Source: Pirellulales bacterium
GTDB taxonomy: Bacteria; Planctomycetota; Planctomycetia; Pirellulales; Thermoguttaceae
Reading direction: 5' to 3'
Assembly (NCBI GenBank): GCA_030642635.1
Contig: DAOWNK010000178.1
Span: 1-6,813, forward strand
Length of the DNA: 6,813 nucleotides
Shown: positions 1-5,776 of the stretch, piece after piece
How positions within the stretch are numbered: position 1 is the stretch's first letter
How the letters are laid out: the number at the start of each line of letters is the position of its first letter
Notes under the pieces: model-generated
What the model was told of the DNA's origin: nothing
The model's database searches: none
Seen by the model: only the letters and a program-made list of their open reading frames with translations
Translations under genes and position numbers: made by a program

Positions 1-1677
1 AAACAACTCATTAAGTATAGCAATATATCGGGCGGAAGCCTGGTAAGACCGTTGGAATGCGAGCATCCGGACTGCCTCTTCGTCAAGACTCACACCGCTT
101 ATGGCCATTTTCTGTCCGCGCAGGGTTCCCTCGAACACCCTGGCACCTTTGGCTGCGGATTGTGCTATGGACGACGACTGCGTTGCACCGCTGATCATCC
201 GGTCGTACAACACCGTGAGCGACTCGCCGTTGTGTGAATCGATCGGTTGGTCGAGCATGACGGACAGTTCGACGGCGTTTTGCGTATCGACTGCAATCCC
301 TCCGGTGCTGGCGGCAAACGTGGCCGGAGCGTCGCCGACCACCGTGTTTACACCGATGCTGCGTGCGTCGTACCCACTGAAAAATGTGTTCAGCCCCAGG
401 GCCGCCAATATGTTGCTCGTATCGCCGGCAAAAGCGAACTCCTGCTCCGACGAGTCGGCGGCAATCGCCAGTTTCCTACCCGGAGTGACGCTTGCCGAGA
501 TACCCTGTACGGCGTTCAGTGCATCGGCCAGGTCGGCCAGCGTCATATCGTCGCCCAGCCCGTTCAGGTCGACAATGATGTCGGTTGTTTGCGTCGCACC
601 GGTATCTTTGTTGTGTACGAGAATCTGGAACGAGCCGTTTTTCGGCGTGAATTTCAACCCGGCGTTGTTCAGCATCGCATCGGCGTCATCGACGGCGAAC
701 TCACTGGTGAGTTCCTGATATCCGCTGAGCCCCTGGCCACGAGAGTAGAGCTTGTTGAATTCGAAGGCGAACGTGGCGGCAAAATCGTCCAACTCGTCGA
801 GGAACCCGCCGGTGATATCGCCACGCGCGGTAATCAGGCCGTGTAGTTCGCCGCTGCTCGGCGTTAGCTCGGAGTCGTTGCCAATTATGTGAATGCTTGC
901 AGTGGCCATTCCGCCTTCGCTCTCCAGCACCACATCCACTTCTTGTGTGACTCCCTCGAAGACGAGGAAATCTCCGCCGGTGTAGACTGCCACGCCGCCG
1001 CTGGGTTGTTCCCGCACACGTATGTCGATCAATTCGGCGAGGCTTTCCAGGGCCACCAGCCGTTGGTCGCGAAGCCCGACGGCGTCGCTGTTGGAAGTAT
1101 CTCCCCCCTCGACGTTTGCAATCCGGATGTTCAGCGTACGAATCTCTTCGATCAGCCGGTTGATGTCGTCGGCCATGTCGATGATCCGGTCGTTGTGGTC
1201 GGATCGCATATCTGTCACGCGGTTCGCCAGGCGGTTGATATCGGTCGAAAGCGTTTTGCCTTGCAGGACGGCGAGGTTTCTGACCGAGATACTTTCGGGC
1301 TGGTTCAGAATTTCTGAAATGCTGCTAAAGAAGTTGTCGATCGAGGTGCTCAGGTCCGTGTCGCTAAGCTCACCGATAACTCCTTCCAACTGCGTGTAAC
1401 TGCTCTCTTGCGTCTCGGCATCTACCCGATCGCTTACAGAGCCGCGCAACCGTTCCTCGAGGAACAGGTCAATCTTTTGTACGACCGCATCGACCTCGAC
1501 ACCCAGTCCCAGCAACAGCTTGCCGTAACGTTGAGTGGGAGCCGGTGCGAAGACGACCTCCTCGCGGATGTAGCCCGGCGTGTTGGCATTGGCGATATTC
1601 TGCCCCACCACTTGCAAGGCGATCTCATTCGCCCGAAGTGTATTCGCCGCCATCCGTATGGAGCCGAAGAGGGACAT
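1..1677 (-). CDS. flgK: Flagellar hook-associated protein 1 FlgK (3' end cut by window edge)
   Basis: FlgK is the first hook-filament junction protein, secreted through the flagellar export apparatus and polymerised at the hook tip. The frame is open from an ATG at 1677 to base 1, 559 codons, with no in-frame stop (checked triplet by triplet). The N-terminus reads MSLFGSIRMAANTLRANEIA and is followed by an axial-protein motif with QNIANANTPGY at about residues 26-36, typical of rod, hook and HAP proteins. A coiled-coil-like region follows (about 80-200), then a central domain with FEFNKLYSRGQGLSG. The last residues visible, QRSYQASARYIAILNELF, match the FlgK C-terminal signature, so only a few codons should be missing. 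No signal peptide is present, as expected for type III export. The start codon has no clear Shine-Dalgarno; upstream the coding strand reads CCTACTAAACTTGCGTC. flgN, its presumed chaperone gene, lies 198 nt upstream, behind a purine/pyrimidine repeat. Confidence 0.95.
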   Translation of the reverse strand, partial: MSLFGSIRMAANTLRANEIALQVVGQNIANANTPGYIREEVVFAPAPTQRYGKLLLGLGVEVDAVVQKIDLFLEERLRGSVSDRVDAETQESSYTQLEGVIGELSDTDLSTSIDNFFSSISEILNQPESISVRNLAVLQGKTLSTDINRLANRVTDMRSDHNDRIIDMADDINRLIEEIRTLNIRIANVEGGDTSNSDAVGLRDQRLVALESLAELIDIRVREQPSGGVAVYTGGDFLVFEGVTQEVDVVLESEGGMATASIHIIGNDSELTPSSGELHGLITARGDITGGFLDELDDFAATFAFEFNKLYSRGQGLSGYQELTSEFAVDDADAMLNNAGLKFTPKNGSFQILVHNKDTGATQTTDIIVDLNGLGDDMTLADLADALNAVQGISASVTPGRKLAIAADSSEQEFAFAGDTSNILAALGLNTFFSGYDARSIGVNTVVGDAPATFAASTGGIAVDTQNAVELSVMLDQPIDSHNGESLTVLYDRMISGATQSSSIAQSAAKGARVFEGTLRGQKMAISGVSLDEEAVRMLAFQRSYQASARYIAILNELF

Positions 1678-1740
1678 GACGCAAGTTTAGTAGGTCAAAA
1701 TTTGTCCTGGAATTCCATGCGAAACATTCCGGTGGTAAGT

Positions 1741-1830
1741 AAGAAGAGAGAAGAGAGAAGAGGGAAGAGGGAAGAGAGAATGTCCTGTTCATCATTTCTC
1801 TCCTCTCTCCTTTCTTTTCTCTCCTCTTCC
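1741..1830. repeat. Mirror-like purine tract / pyrimidine tract inverted repeat in flgN-flgK gap
   Basis: Bases 1741-1780 are 40 consecutive purines (aagag/aggga units) and bases 1795-1830 are 36 consecutive pyrimidines (ttctctcc units), separated by 14 nt. On the plus strand the two tracts pair imperfectly as a hairpin. The run 1774-1780 pairs perfectly with 1796-1802, then further paired stretches continue to about 1761/1815 with isolated mismatches and G-T pairs. The tract is built from degenerate aagagag/aggga units, which suggests slippage growth. It lies in the untranslated space between flgN and flgK. Its function is unknown: it could be a hairpin in the mRNA or a triplex-prone DNA segment, or simply a drifting microsatellite. 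Confidence 0.8.
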
Positions 1831-1869
1831 GCCTCCGGCCATGCACGCCCGGGCTGCCGAATTTACCTG

Positions 1870-1903
1870 TGTCTACTAGGCTGCCTTGTCTACCAGGCTG
1901 CCG
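1870..1903. repeat. 17-bp direct duplication at the flgN 3' end
   Basis: Two adjacent 17-bp copies, 1870-1886 (tgtctactaggctgcct) and 1887-1903 (tgtctaccaggctgccg), differ at two positions. The flgN stop codon (TAG, 1876-1878 on the minus strand) lies in the lower-coordinate copy. Because 17 is not a multiple of three, the two copies are read in different frames. The last FlgN residues (about SLVDKAA) are therefore encoded by the repeat, and the frame ends inside it. Confidence 0.85.
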
Positions 1904-2361
1904 CTTGCCCCAATCGGTTCTTCTCTTCCATATGTCGGCTTTAACCGGCCGCCGGTCGCTATAATTTCTAGCAATTGCGAAAGATGTATCAGCGTTCGCT
2001 GCACCACTACCCAATTTGTCAGGCTGAGATGCTTCAGCAATCTGGCACGCGAGCCGGCCAGTTTGACCTGTTCTCTGATCGCCTTGCGTTGCTCGCGCGG
2101 CAGTGCACCGGCAAGTGCCTGGATATTACCTGCCGGGAATCCGTCCAGACGAGCGCGTGCCAGCAGTGCTTCGCGACGTGCCAGGCACTCTTTCAGAGAC
2201 TCGACCAACTCTTCCTCTTGCTGTCCGACGGCGGCCAGGCCGTCGGCATCGCAGTTCGCCAGCAACTCGCACTTCTTCGTTAAGATTGCCAGCAGATCGT
2301 CTTGAACCGCCAGCAGATCGTTCAACAGTTCCGCCAGCTCGGATTCCCAGGAAGTTTTCAT
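1876..2361 (-). CDS. flgN: Flagellar export chaperone FlgN
   Basis: This 161-residue protein is predicted to be almost entirely helical, rich in Leu, Glu, Gln and Arg, which fits the FlgN family of cytosolic chaperones for the junction proteins FlgK and FlgL. The order is an N-terminal helix (ELAELLNDLLAVQDDLLAIL, about residues 8-27), a second helix with QQEEELVESLKECLARREAL (47-66), and a C-terminal helix containing NWVVVQRTLIHLSQLLEII, then a short PTYGREEPIG tail resembling the family's Tyr-Gly end. There is no signal peptide. Identification rests on size, helical pattern and position directly before flgK, its expected client, because FlgN sequences are weakly conserved. The start is ATG at 2361, preceded by GAGGG (2369-2373) with 7-nt spacing. 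The extreme C-terminus (GSLVDKAA) is encoded by a 17-bp duplication and is probably not conserved. Confidence 0.85.
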   Translation of the reverse strand: MKTSWESELAELLNDLLAVQDDLLAILTKKCELLANCDADGLAAVGQQEEELVESLKECLARREALLARARLDGFPAGNIQALAGALPREQRKAIREQVKLAGSRARLLKHLSLTNWVVVQRTLIHLSQLLEIIATGGRLKPTYGREEPIGASGSLVDKAA

Positions 2362-2368
2362 GATTCGG

Positions 2369-2373
2369 CCCTC
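2369..2373 (-). promoter_or_regulatory. Shine-Dalgarno of flgN
   Basis: The coding strand reads GAGGG seven nucleotides before the ATG at 2361. This is one of only two clear ribosome-binding sites in the window, and it supports the chosen flgN start. It overlaps by one base a CACGTG palindrome (2373-2378). Confidence 0.7.
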
Positions 2374-2392
2374 ACGTGCTTTGAGAAGAATG

Positions 2393-2462
2393 TGGTCAGT
2401 GGTTGGTGGTCAGTTGGCAGTGGTCAGTTGGCAGTGGTCAGTTGGCAGTGGTCAGTTGGCGG
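2393..2462. repeat. Ten tandem heptamers (TGGTCAG / TTGGCAG)
   Basis: Seventy bases divide exactly into ten 7-mers. From 2407 onward TGGTCAG and TTGGCAG alternate, giving four copies of a 14-bp unit (starts 2407, 2421, 2435, 2449; the last ends ttggcgg). The first two heptamers (2393 tggtcag, 2400 tggttgg) are degenerate. The array sits between flgJ and flgN, 31 nt upstream of the flgN start. Heptameric tandem repeats of this kind are known from intergenic regions of some bacteria, such as cyanobacteria. Here the array is likely copy-number variable. No reading frame through it is credible. Confidence 0.9.
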
Positions 2463-2471
2463 TAAATACGC

Positions 2472-2495
2472 GCCGTGCAAGCACGGCCGCTACAC
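2472..2495. repeat. Palindrome GCCGTGC-AA-GCACGGC followed by CGGCCGCTACAC motif
   Basis: Bases 2472-2478 and 2481-2487 form a perfect 7-bp inverted repeat with a 2-nt centre. The overlapping 12-mer cggccgctacac (2484-2495) recurs exactly at 3062-3073, just outside the MITE-like element in the flgI-flgJ gap. Two exact copies in different gaps suggest a dispersed intergenic repeat rather than a gene-specific site. There is no T-tract, so I do not call it a terminator. Confidence 0.6.
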
Positions 2496-2508
2496 GTTTT
2501 CTCTCTTT

Positions 2509-2536
2509 CCAATCCCTAATCTCTAATCCCTATTTA
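2509..2536 (-). repeat. TAGGGATT-type dispersed repeat, copy A (after flgJ)
   Basis: Read on the minus strand, the sequence just after the flgJ stop is TAAATAGGGATTAGAGATTAGGGATTGG. It is built from GGGATTA-like units, and related stretches occur at 4199-4234 (minus) and 6671-6702 (plus). All three abut a flagellar gene border. The even simpler end of flgJ (NLGRK, from AATTTAGGGAGGAAG) may itself derive from such repeat material. Copy A has only two GGG runs and is not a G-quadruplex candidate. Confidence 0.7.
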
Positions 2537-2540
2537 CCAC

Positions 2541-2861
2541 TTACTTCCTCCCTAAATTCATCAATTCGAACATCGGTCCGCTGAATTTATCGGCACAGGT
2601 GTTGCTGAGTTTTTCAGCCAGGACCTGATCGAGTTGTTGTCTGAATATTTCTTCGGCACGGCCGCCGTGGAAGTATGCCGGCCGGCCGACCGTGTTACGC
2701 ATGGAGCGGAGCATCTGCCCGAAGAAAACCTCGCCGACGAACGAATCGAACGCTTTGCGGTACTCGGAATTTTTCCCTGCATGGTCGGCCGGCGGTTTCG
2801 GATCGGCCGGATTAACGTGCAAAAGATTCGCTGTCGTTGGTATGGAGGTGTTTATTCTCAT
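2541..2861 (-). CDS. flgJ: FlgJ-type rod-binding protein (single domain, no muramidase)
   Basis: This 106-residue protein corresponds to the N-terminal rod-binding domain of FlgJ, which assists or caps rod assembly in the periplasm. The diagnostic part is residues about 33-96: a helix with AFDSFVGEVFFGQMLRSMR, then the FHGGRAEEIFRQQLDQVLAE segment, matching the family pattern of a phenylalanine-rich first helix, ML..MR, and a second helix that begins near EEIF. The C-terminal peptidoglycan hydrolase domain of the enterobacterial protein is absent; single-domain forms are common outside gamma- and beta-proteobacteria, so another enzyme should open the cell wall. I chose ATG at 2861 (MRINTSIP). 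A longer frame reaches a GTG at 2897, but that would place the start inside the terminal repeat of the adjacent element, and the added residues (ACQARRKKITN) look non-conserved. The upstream AGAAAGAAG is at best a weak ribosome site. Confidence 0.85.
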   Translation of the reverse strand: MRINTSIPTTANLLHVNPADPKPPADHAGKNSEYRKAFDSFVGEVFFGQMLRSMRNTVGRPAYFHGGRAEEIFRQQLDQVLAEKLSNTCADKFSGPMFELMNLGRK

Positions 2862-2892
2862 ATTAGTGATCTTCTTTCTACGCGCCTGGCAA

Positions 2893-3054
2893 GCCACAAT
2901 ACCGTTGAATTAGTGGTAATATCAAGGAAAACACAGTGGCACCGGCGTCCCGCCGGTGGTGTGTAAGTATAGGTATTACTTTGAGTTGAGTTACGCCACA
3001 CCGGCGAGACGACGGTGCCACTGTGTTTGTTTCTTAATTCAACAGTATTGGGGC
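2893..3054. mobile_element. 162-bp MITE-like element with nested inverted repeats
   Basis: The outer arms 2893-2912 and 3035-3054 are inverted copies of 20 bp matching at 18 positions (core GTTGAATTA/TAATTCAAC). The inner arms 2929-2964 and 2993-3028 are inverted copies of 36 nt matching at 31 positions, starting with AAACACAGTGGCACCG. Each inner arm also folds on itself: CACCGGCG-TCC-CGCCGGTG at 2940-2958 (perfect 8 bp), and a 7/8 match at 2999-3017. The result is a symmetric two-hairpin structure with a 28-nt centre and no coding capacity. It fills most of the flgI-flgJ gap. It could be a non-autonomous transposable element or a REP/BIME-like pair; no target-site duplication was confidently seen. 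Transcribed from the minus strand, it would give a very stable structure ahead of flgJ. Confidence 0.75.
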
Positions 3055-3093
3055 AGAGCACCGGCCGCTACACTTCCTCCTTCCCCTTTATAT

Positions 3094-4158
3094 TCAATCA
3101 ATAATCAACTTTCCATGCAGTTTACCGTTTCGTTCCAAGCCCTTTATGATGTCGATAATGTCTTCCGTCGGAACGTGGACTGCGTTGAGCGCCTCGACCA
3201 GCGCCTTGAGTTTCGGCGTATCGGTTTCTTCCGGATCGACGGGTACGAACGGCTCTCCGGCGATTGTTCCTCCCGTCTCGACCACGACGTTTTTGTGCGT
3301 TACCACTACCGCCCCGATCTCGACGTCACCGCCGATGACGATGCTGCCTGCCCGCTCGTTGATGACAACTCGGGCCTCGGTTTGCGGCTGAATCATCGGC
3401 AGGCCGAGCACCTGCGAGACGAACAGCACAGGATCGTTGCGGTACTGTTTTGGGATCGTCACCATTATGTTCACCTGGTTGAGCGCCTTTGCCAGTGCGA
3501 CCCCTCCATTTTGAAAAGCGAGTTGGCTGTTTATCAGGTCGGCGACATCTTGTGCTACCTGGAAGCCGGCATGGTTCTTGTCCAGCACCAGCGTTATGTG
3601 ATTGTCTTTGGAGAAGACGTTGAAGAAATCCGTCTCGAGTTGGCATCCCCCGTGTATGCGTCCGGTGGTCGGCATACCGTTGTCGTCCAGCGAGATGGCG
3701 CCGTCGGCAAAAGCGTAAATTCTTGTGTTGTTTCGATCAGGCCCCAGCAGCGGCGTGAGGAACAGCCGCCCGCCGGCCAGGCTCTTGGCCGAGCCGATCG
3801 AGCTGACCATGCAATCCAGCTTGTCGCCCTGTCGTGCCCCGGCGGCAGGCACTGTGGCCGTAACGGTGACCAGTGCGACGTTTTTGGTGTCTTTAAGCTC
3901 CGCCAGCCCGTTTTGCCCGAGCGGTTCGCCCATCAGCGACATCACCTTGGCTAGAGTACGGATAGTCGGCAGGAAGTTGCTGCCGTCGCCCGTGCCTTTC
4001 AGTCCCACGACGAACCCCAGCCCGTGCAGAGTGTTCTCTTCCTGTCCCTTCACGCGGCAGATGCTCTTAAGCGTTGTGCGTGCATCGGCCGGCTGTGCGG
4101 CTGCATACCAGCTAAGCACTATCATTGCAGCGACGAGTTTTGCGATGGCGGTTTTCAT
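3094..4158 (-). CDS. flgI: Flagellar P-ring protein FlgI
   Basis: FlgI polymerises around the rod in the peptidoglycan layer to make the P-ring bushing. The 354-residue length is close to the family norm (about 350-370). A Sec signal peptide is present (positive start MKTAIAK, hydrophobic core to about 22, likely cleavage after PADA, residue 26). Family landmarks follow in order: HGLGFVVGLKGTGDG (45-59), the NVALVTVTATVP segment (93-104), GGRLFLTPLLG (129-139), ARVVINERAGSIVIGGDV (262-279) and the C-terminal LVEALNAVHVPTEDIIDIIK with a GKLHGKLIID end. The mature protein has three cysteines (34, 116, 172), so a disulphide as in the enterobacterial protein is possible but not established. The gene lies 71 nt after flgH and is separated from it by repeat material. 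The ATG at 4158 has no Shine-Dalgarno; upstream is CCACTAATTCTT. Confidence 0.97.
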   Translation of the reverse strand: MKTAIAKLVAAMIVLSWYAAAQPADARTTLKSICRVKGQEENTLHGLGFVVGLKGTGDGSNFLPTIRTLAKVMSLMGEPLGQNGLAELKDTKNVALVTVTATVPAAGARQGDKLDCMVSSIGSAKSLAGGRLFLTPLLGPDRNNTRIYAFADGAISLDDNGMPTTGRIHGGCQLETDFFNVFSKDNHITLVLDKNHAGFQVAQDVADLINSQLAFQNGGVALAKALNQVNIMVTIPKQYRNDPVLFVSQVLGLPMIQPQTEARVVINERAGSIVIGGDVEIGAVVVTHKNVVVETGGTIAGEPFVPVDPEETDTPKLKALVEALNAVHVPTEDIIDIIKGLERNGKLHGKLIID

Positions 4159-4180
4159 AAGAATTAGTGGTTAGTGCGAA

Positions 4181-4192
4181 GCCGCAAGCGGC
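4181..4192. repeat. Small palindrome GCCGC-AA-GCGGC in the flgI leader
   Basis: A perfect 5-bp inverted repeat with a 2-nt centre, 22 nt upstream of the flgI start. It resembles in design the GCCGTGC-AA-GCACGGC palindrome at 2472-2487. In mRNA the AA/TT centre would form part of a small loop. It may be a dispersed repeat or a leader hairpin; nothing indicates a terminator. Confidence 0.5.
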
Positions 4193-4198
4193 AATTTT

Positions 4199-4234
4199 CA
4201 ATCAATCCCCAATCCCTAGCCCCTGGCCCCTAAA
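4199..4234 (-). repeat. TAGGGATT-type repeat, copy B, with G-quadruplex pattern at the flgH stop
   Basis: On the minus (mRNA-sense) strand four G-runs follow each other with 3-nt loops: 4230-4227 (GGGG), 4223-4220 (GGGG), 4216-4214 (GGG) and 4210-4207 (GGGG). This fits the canonical G-quadruplex pattern. The TAG stop of flgH (4232-4230) supplies the first G, so the structure would begin in the stop codon. The block TAGGGATTGGGGATT is shared exactly with copy C at 6680-6694 on the other strand, marking both as members of one dispersed repeat type. Confidence 0.7.
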
Positions 4235-4913
4235 ATGGTTGCCACTTATCAAGTATTTTCAACAACCAGCCGCGTCGGTATCCGTCGCGGACGTGGCCGG
4301 TCTCTCGCTTGTGAATTCGCTTGTTGGCGACGTCTTCGCTCATTACCGTATTGTTCGGCAACACATCCTCGGGCCGAATCTCGCCGGTGAGCGAATAGTC
4401 CCACACCTCGCAGTTGTATTTGATCGTATTGTGTCCCTCGATAACCAAGTTGCCGTTGGGCCGGACGTCGACCACCGCGCAGGTAATGCGGAACTTTATC
4501 GAGTCGCGGGTCTCCAGCGAGGCCTCGCTCCGCATCTTGTTGTCCATCTTGCCGGAGATGTGCGGGTCGCCCAGCGTCTGCGGGTCGGGATAGGCAAAAA
4601 GGCCCTTCAGCAGCACCCAGTCTTTAAGAATCAGATCGCCGTGCGCCTTTTTCTTCCGGTCCATCTCGCCTTCGCTTATCACGACCGATTGCTCGTCGAT
4701 TACTACGGTAATAAGGTCGTGCAAGCCGATCTCCTTGCGCGGCAGAGGCGCCTCGTAAGTCCACGAATATTCAGCCAACGTCATCGGCCGTTGCCGGTCT
4801 GGATTGTCGAACAAACTGGAATTCTGTGCCGATGCACCGGCCGCGACGACGCTAAGCAACACAAAGACGGCCATGACCGGTAGACAAACAAGTTTGACGA
4901 AAATTCTTTTCAC
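4230..4913 (-). CDS. flgH: Flagellar L-ring protein FlgH, apparently without a lipobox
   Basis: FlgH forms the outer-membrane L-ring around the rod. The 227 residues include the family landmarks LHDLITVVIDEQSV (64-77), VDVRPNGNLVIEG (148-160), LTGEIRPEDVLPNNTVMSEDVAN (175-197) and a GWLLKILDKW end (215-224). In the enterobacterial family FlgH is a lipoprotein. Here the signal peptide (MKRIFVK, hydrophobic core 8-25, A-S-A at 27-29) looks like an ordinary signal-peptidase-I site, and the only early cysteine, C10, lies before the hydrophobic core with no fitting lipobox. The mature protein would thus be non-lipidated. The start is GTG at 4913, supported by AAGGAA (4925-4920). The gene lies 16 nt after flgA, the only tight junction in the window, so the two are likely co-translated. 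The stop codon overlaps a G-rich repeat. Confidence 0.95.
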   Translation of the reverse strand: MKRIFVKLVCLPVMAVFVLLSVVAAGASAQNSSLFDNPDRQRPMTLAEYSWTYEAPLPRKEIGLHDLITVVIDEQSVVISEGEMDRKKKAHGDLILKDWVLLKGLFAYPDPQTLGDPHISGKMDNKMRSEASLETRDSIKFRITCAVVDVRPNGNLVIEGHNTIKYNCEVWDYSLTGEIRPEDVLPNNTVMSEDVANKRIHKRETGHVRDGYRRGWLLKILDKWQPF

Positions 4914-4919
4914 GTTCGG

Positions 4920-4925
4920 TTCCTT
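4920..4925 (-). promoter_or_regulatory. Shine-Dalgarno of flgH (supports GTG start)
   Basis: The coding strand reads AAAAGGAACCGAAC before GTG. The AGGA core (4924-4921) is seven nucleotides from the start at 4913. It lies in the 16-nt flgA-flgH gap and decides in favour of the GTG initiation codon. Confidence 0.75.
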
Positions 4926-4929
4926 TTAA

Positions 4930-5772
4930 TCAAAAGGAAGCGCGCCGCGCGGACGCGGCGGCTAAACCAGTGGAACAAACCTCCACCTTGCGGACTGCAA
5001 CTACACGCGTGAAATATCTGGTGCGGTCCAACAACGACTCGACCACGACCGTCTCGCCGCGGCTGCCGTCGTCTCTGGCCCTGGCCGTGGTGCGGATGCG
5101 GATGCCGGCGCGACGGGCAGTTACCGTTACCACCTCTCCACGACGGACCATAAGCGGCCGGCGGACCATCTCCGAACGCAAAACCTTTCCGTTGGGCACC
5201 GCTTGAGTCGTCTCTGTGCCTATCACCTCGTTGATAGTATGGAAGGCGTCCGGCGGCGCCTTTTTCGACGCAACGCTACACAACTCGACGTCCGTTTCAC
5301 GTATCACCACGCCGCGGGAAAGCGAATGCACCGCGACCACAAACTCCGGCGGGGGCGATACCTCGGCGTCGATCGGGAACCGTGCCGGACCGTCCGCCGT
5401 GTGAACGGTCGCCTCGAAGCGTTGTTTGCCGGTCCTCGGCGGTCGGCGGCCGACTCCGGTAACAGCCACCTGGCTGGAGCCGGAGAACCGATGTTCGGCA
5501 AGGTTGACACCGTGTGAGAACAGCAAGTCTTGTATCTCGCGCAGCCTGACGAAACGCTGCTGCGACGGCGCCGGGGTGGGAAACAACTCGACGGCAGCCA
5601 ACGTGTCGGCCTGTTTCTGGTCGGTCGTGAAGATGTCGGCCACATCGCCGAGCGTAACCACCGCGCCGCTGATTTGGCACTTGGGCTTCAGACGCAGTTC
5701 AGCCGCACGAGTGTAGACCGTACATACGAGCACTGCGACGACGGCCAGTGGGATTAGTATGGTTCGTTGCAT
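4930..5772 (-). CDS. flgA: P-ring assembly chaperone FlgA
   Basis: FlgA is a periplasmic chaperone that helps FlgI assemble into the P-ring. The 280-residue protein has a signal peptide (MQRTILIPLAVVAVLVCTVY, likely cleavage near TRAA, 21-24); C17 is preceded by LV and is not a convincing lipobox. An N-terminal domain begins with AVVTLGDVADIF (37-48). The SAF-like domain follows: VAVHSLSRGVVIRETDVEL (146-164), GTETTQAVPNGKVLRSEMV (185-203) and the final beta region RRGEVVTVTARRAGIRIRT (210-228) up to about 265. The end (CSTGLAAASARRASF) is low-complexity, arises from GC-rich sequence and is likely not conserved. It is longer than the enterobacterial protein (about 220) because of the fuller N-terminal part. 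ATG at 5772 has no Shine-Dalgarno: the preceding bases belong to an 82-bp double hairpin that ends 4 nt before the start codon. Confidence 0.92.
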   Translation of the reverse strand: MQRTILIPLAVVAVLVCTVYTRAAELRLKPKCQISGAVVTLGDVADIFTTDQKQADTLAAVELFPTPAPSQQRFVRLREIQDLLFSHGVNLAEHRFSGSSQVAVTGVGRRPPRTGKQRFEATVHTADGPARFPIDAEVSPPPEFVVAVHSLSRGVVIRETDVELCSVASKKAPPDAFHTINEVIGTETTQAVPNGKVLRSEMVRRPLMVRRGEVVTVTARRAGIRIRTTARARDDGSRGETVVVESLLDRTRYFTRVVAVRKVEVCSTGLAAASARRASF

Positions 5773-5776
5773 AATT

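Noticed and set aside
101..1399. Several long plus-strand frames (101-718, 247-846, 889-1317, 1022-1399)
   Set aside because: All lie opposite flgK, whose reading frame is continuous and matches the family at both ends. Long antisense frames are expected from codon bias in GC-rich genes.
1434..1628. A 64-codon minus-strand frame within flgK
   Set aside because: It is an out-of-frame shadow; the true flgK frame runs through the same bases and encodes the conserved axial motif.
2862..2897. Longer flgJ start at GTG 2897
   Set aside because: It would start inside the terminal inverted repeat of the adjacent element and add a non-conserved, basic stretch; ATG 2861 fits the family length better.
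2937..2955. Sigma-54 promoter starting at TGGCAC
   Set aside because: TGGCAC is present in both inner arms, but the required TTGC element at the right spacing is missing.
2929..3028. Rho-independent terminator between flgI and flgJ
   Set aside because: The stems are strong, but on the mRNA strand the final stem is followed only by a short TTTT broken by CC, and the same fold appears in both orientations. A mobile-type element explains it better.
2956..3954. A 332-codon plus-strand frame antisense to flgI
   Set aside because: It is the shadow of a well-conserved P-ring gene, begins in the MITE-like element, and has no recognisable domain.
4167..4883. A 238-codon plus-strand frame opposite flgH
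   Set aside because: The minus strand encodes FlgH with full family motifs and a good ribosome site; the antisense product shows no recognisable family.
4884..4886. Lipobox cysteine C10 in FlgH
   Set aside because: It precedes the hydrophobic core of the signal peptide and lacks a lipobox context; A-S-A at 27-29 gives a better cleavage site.
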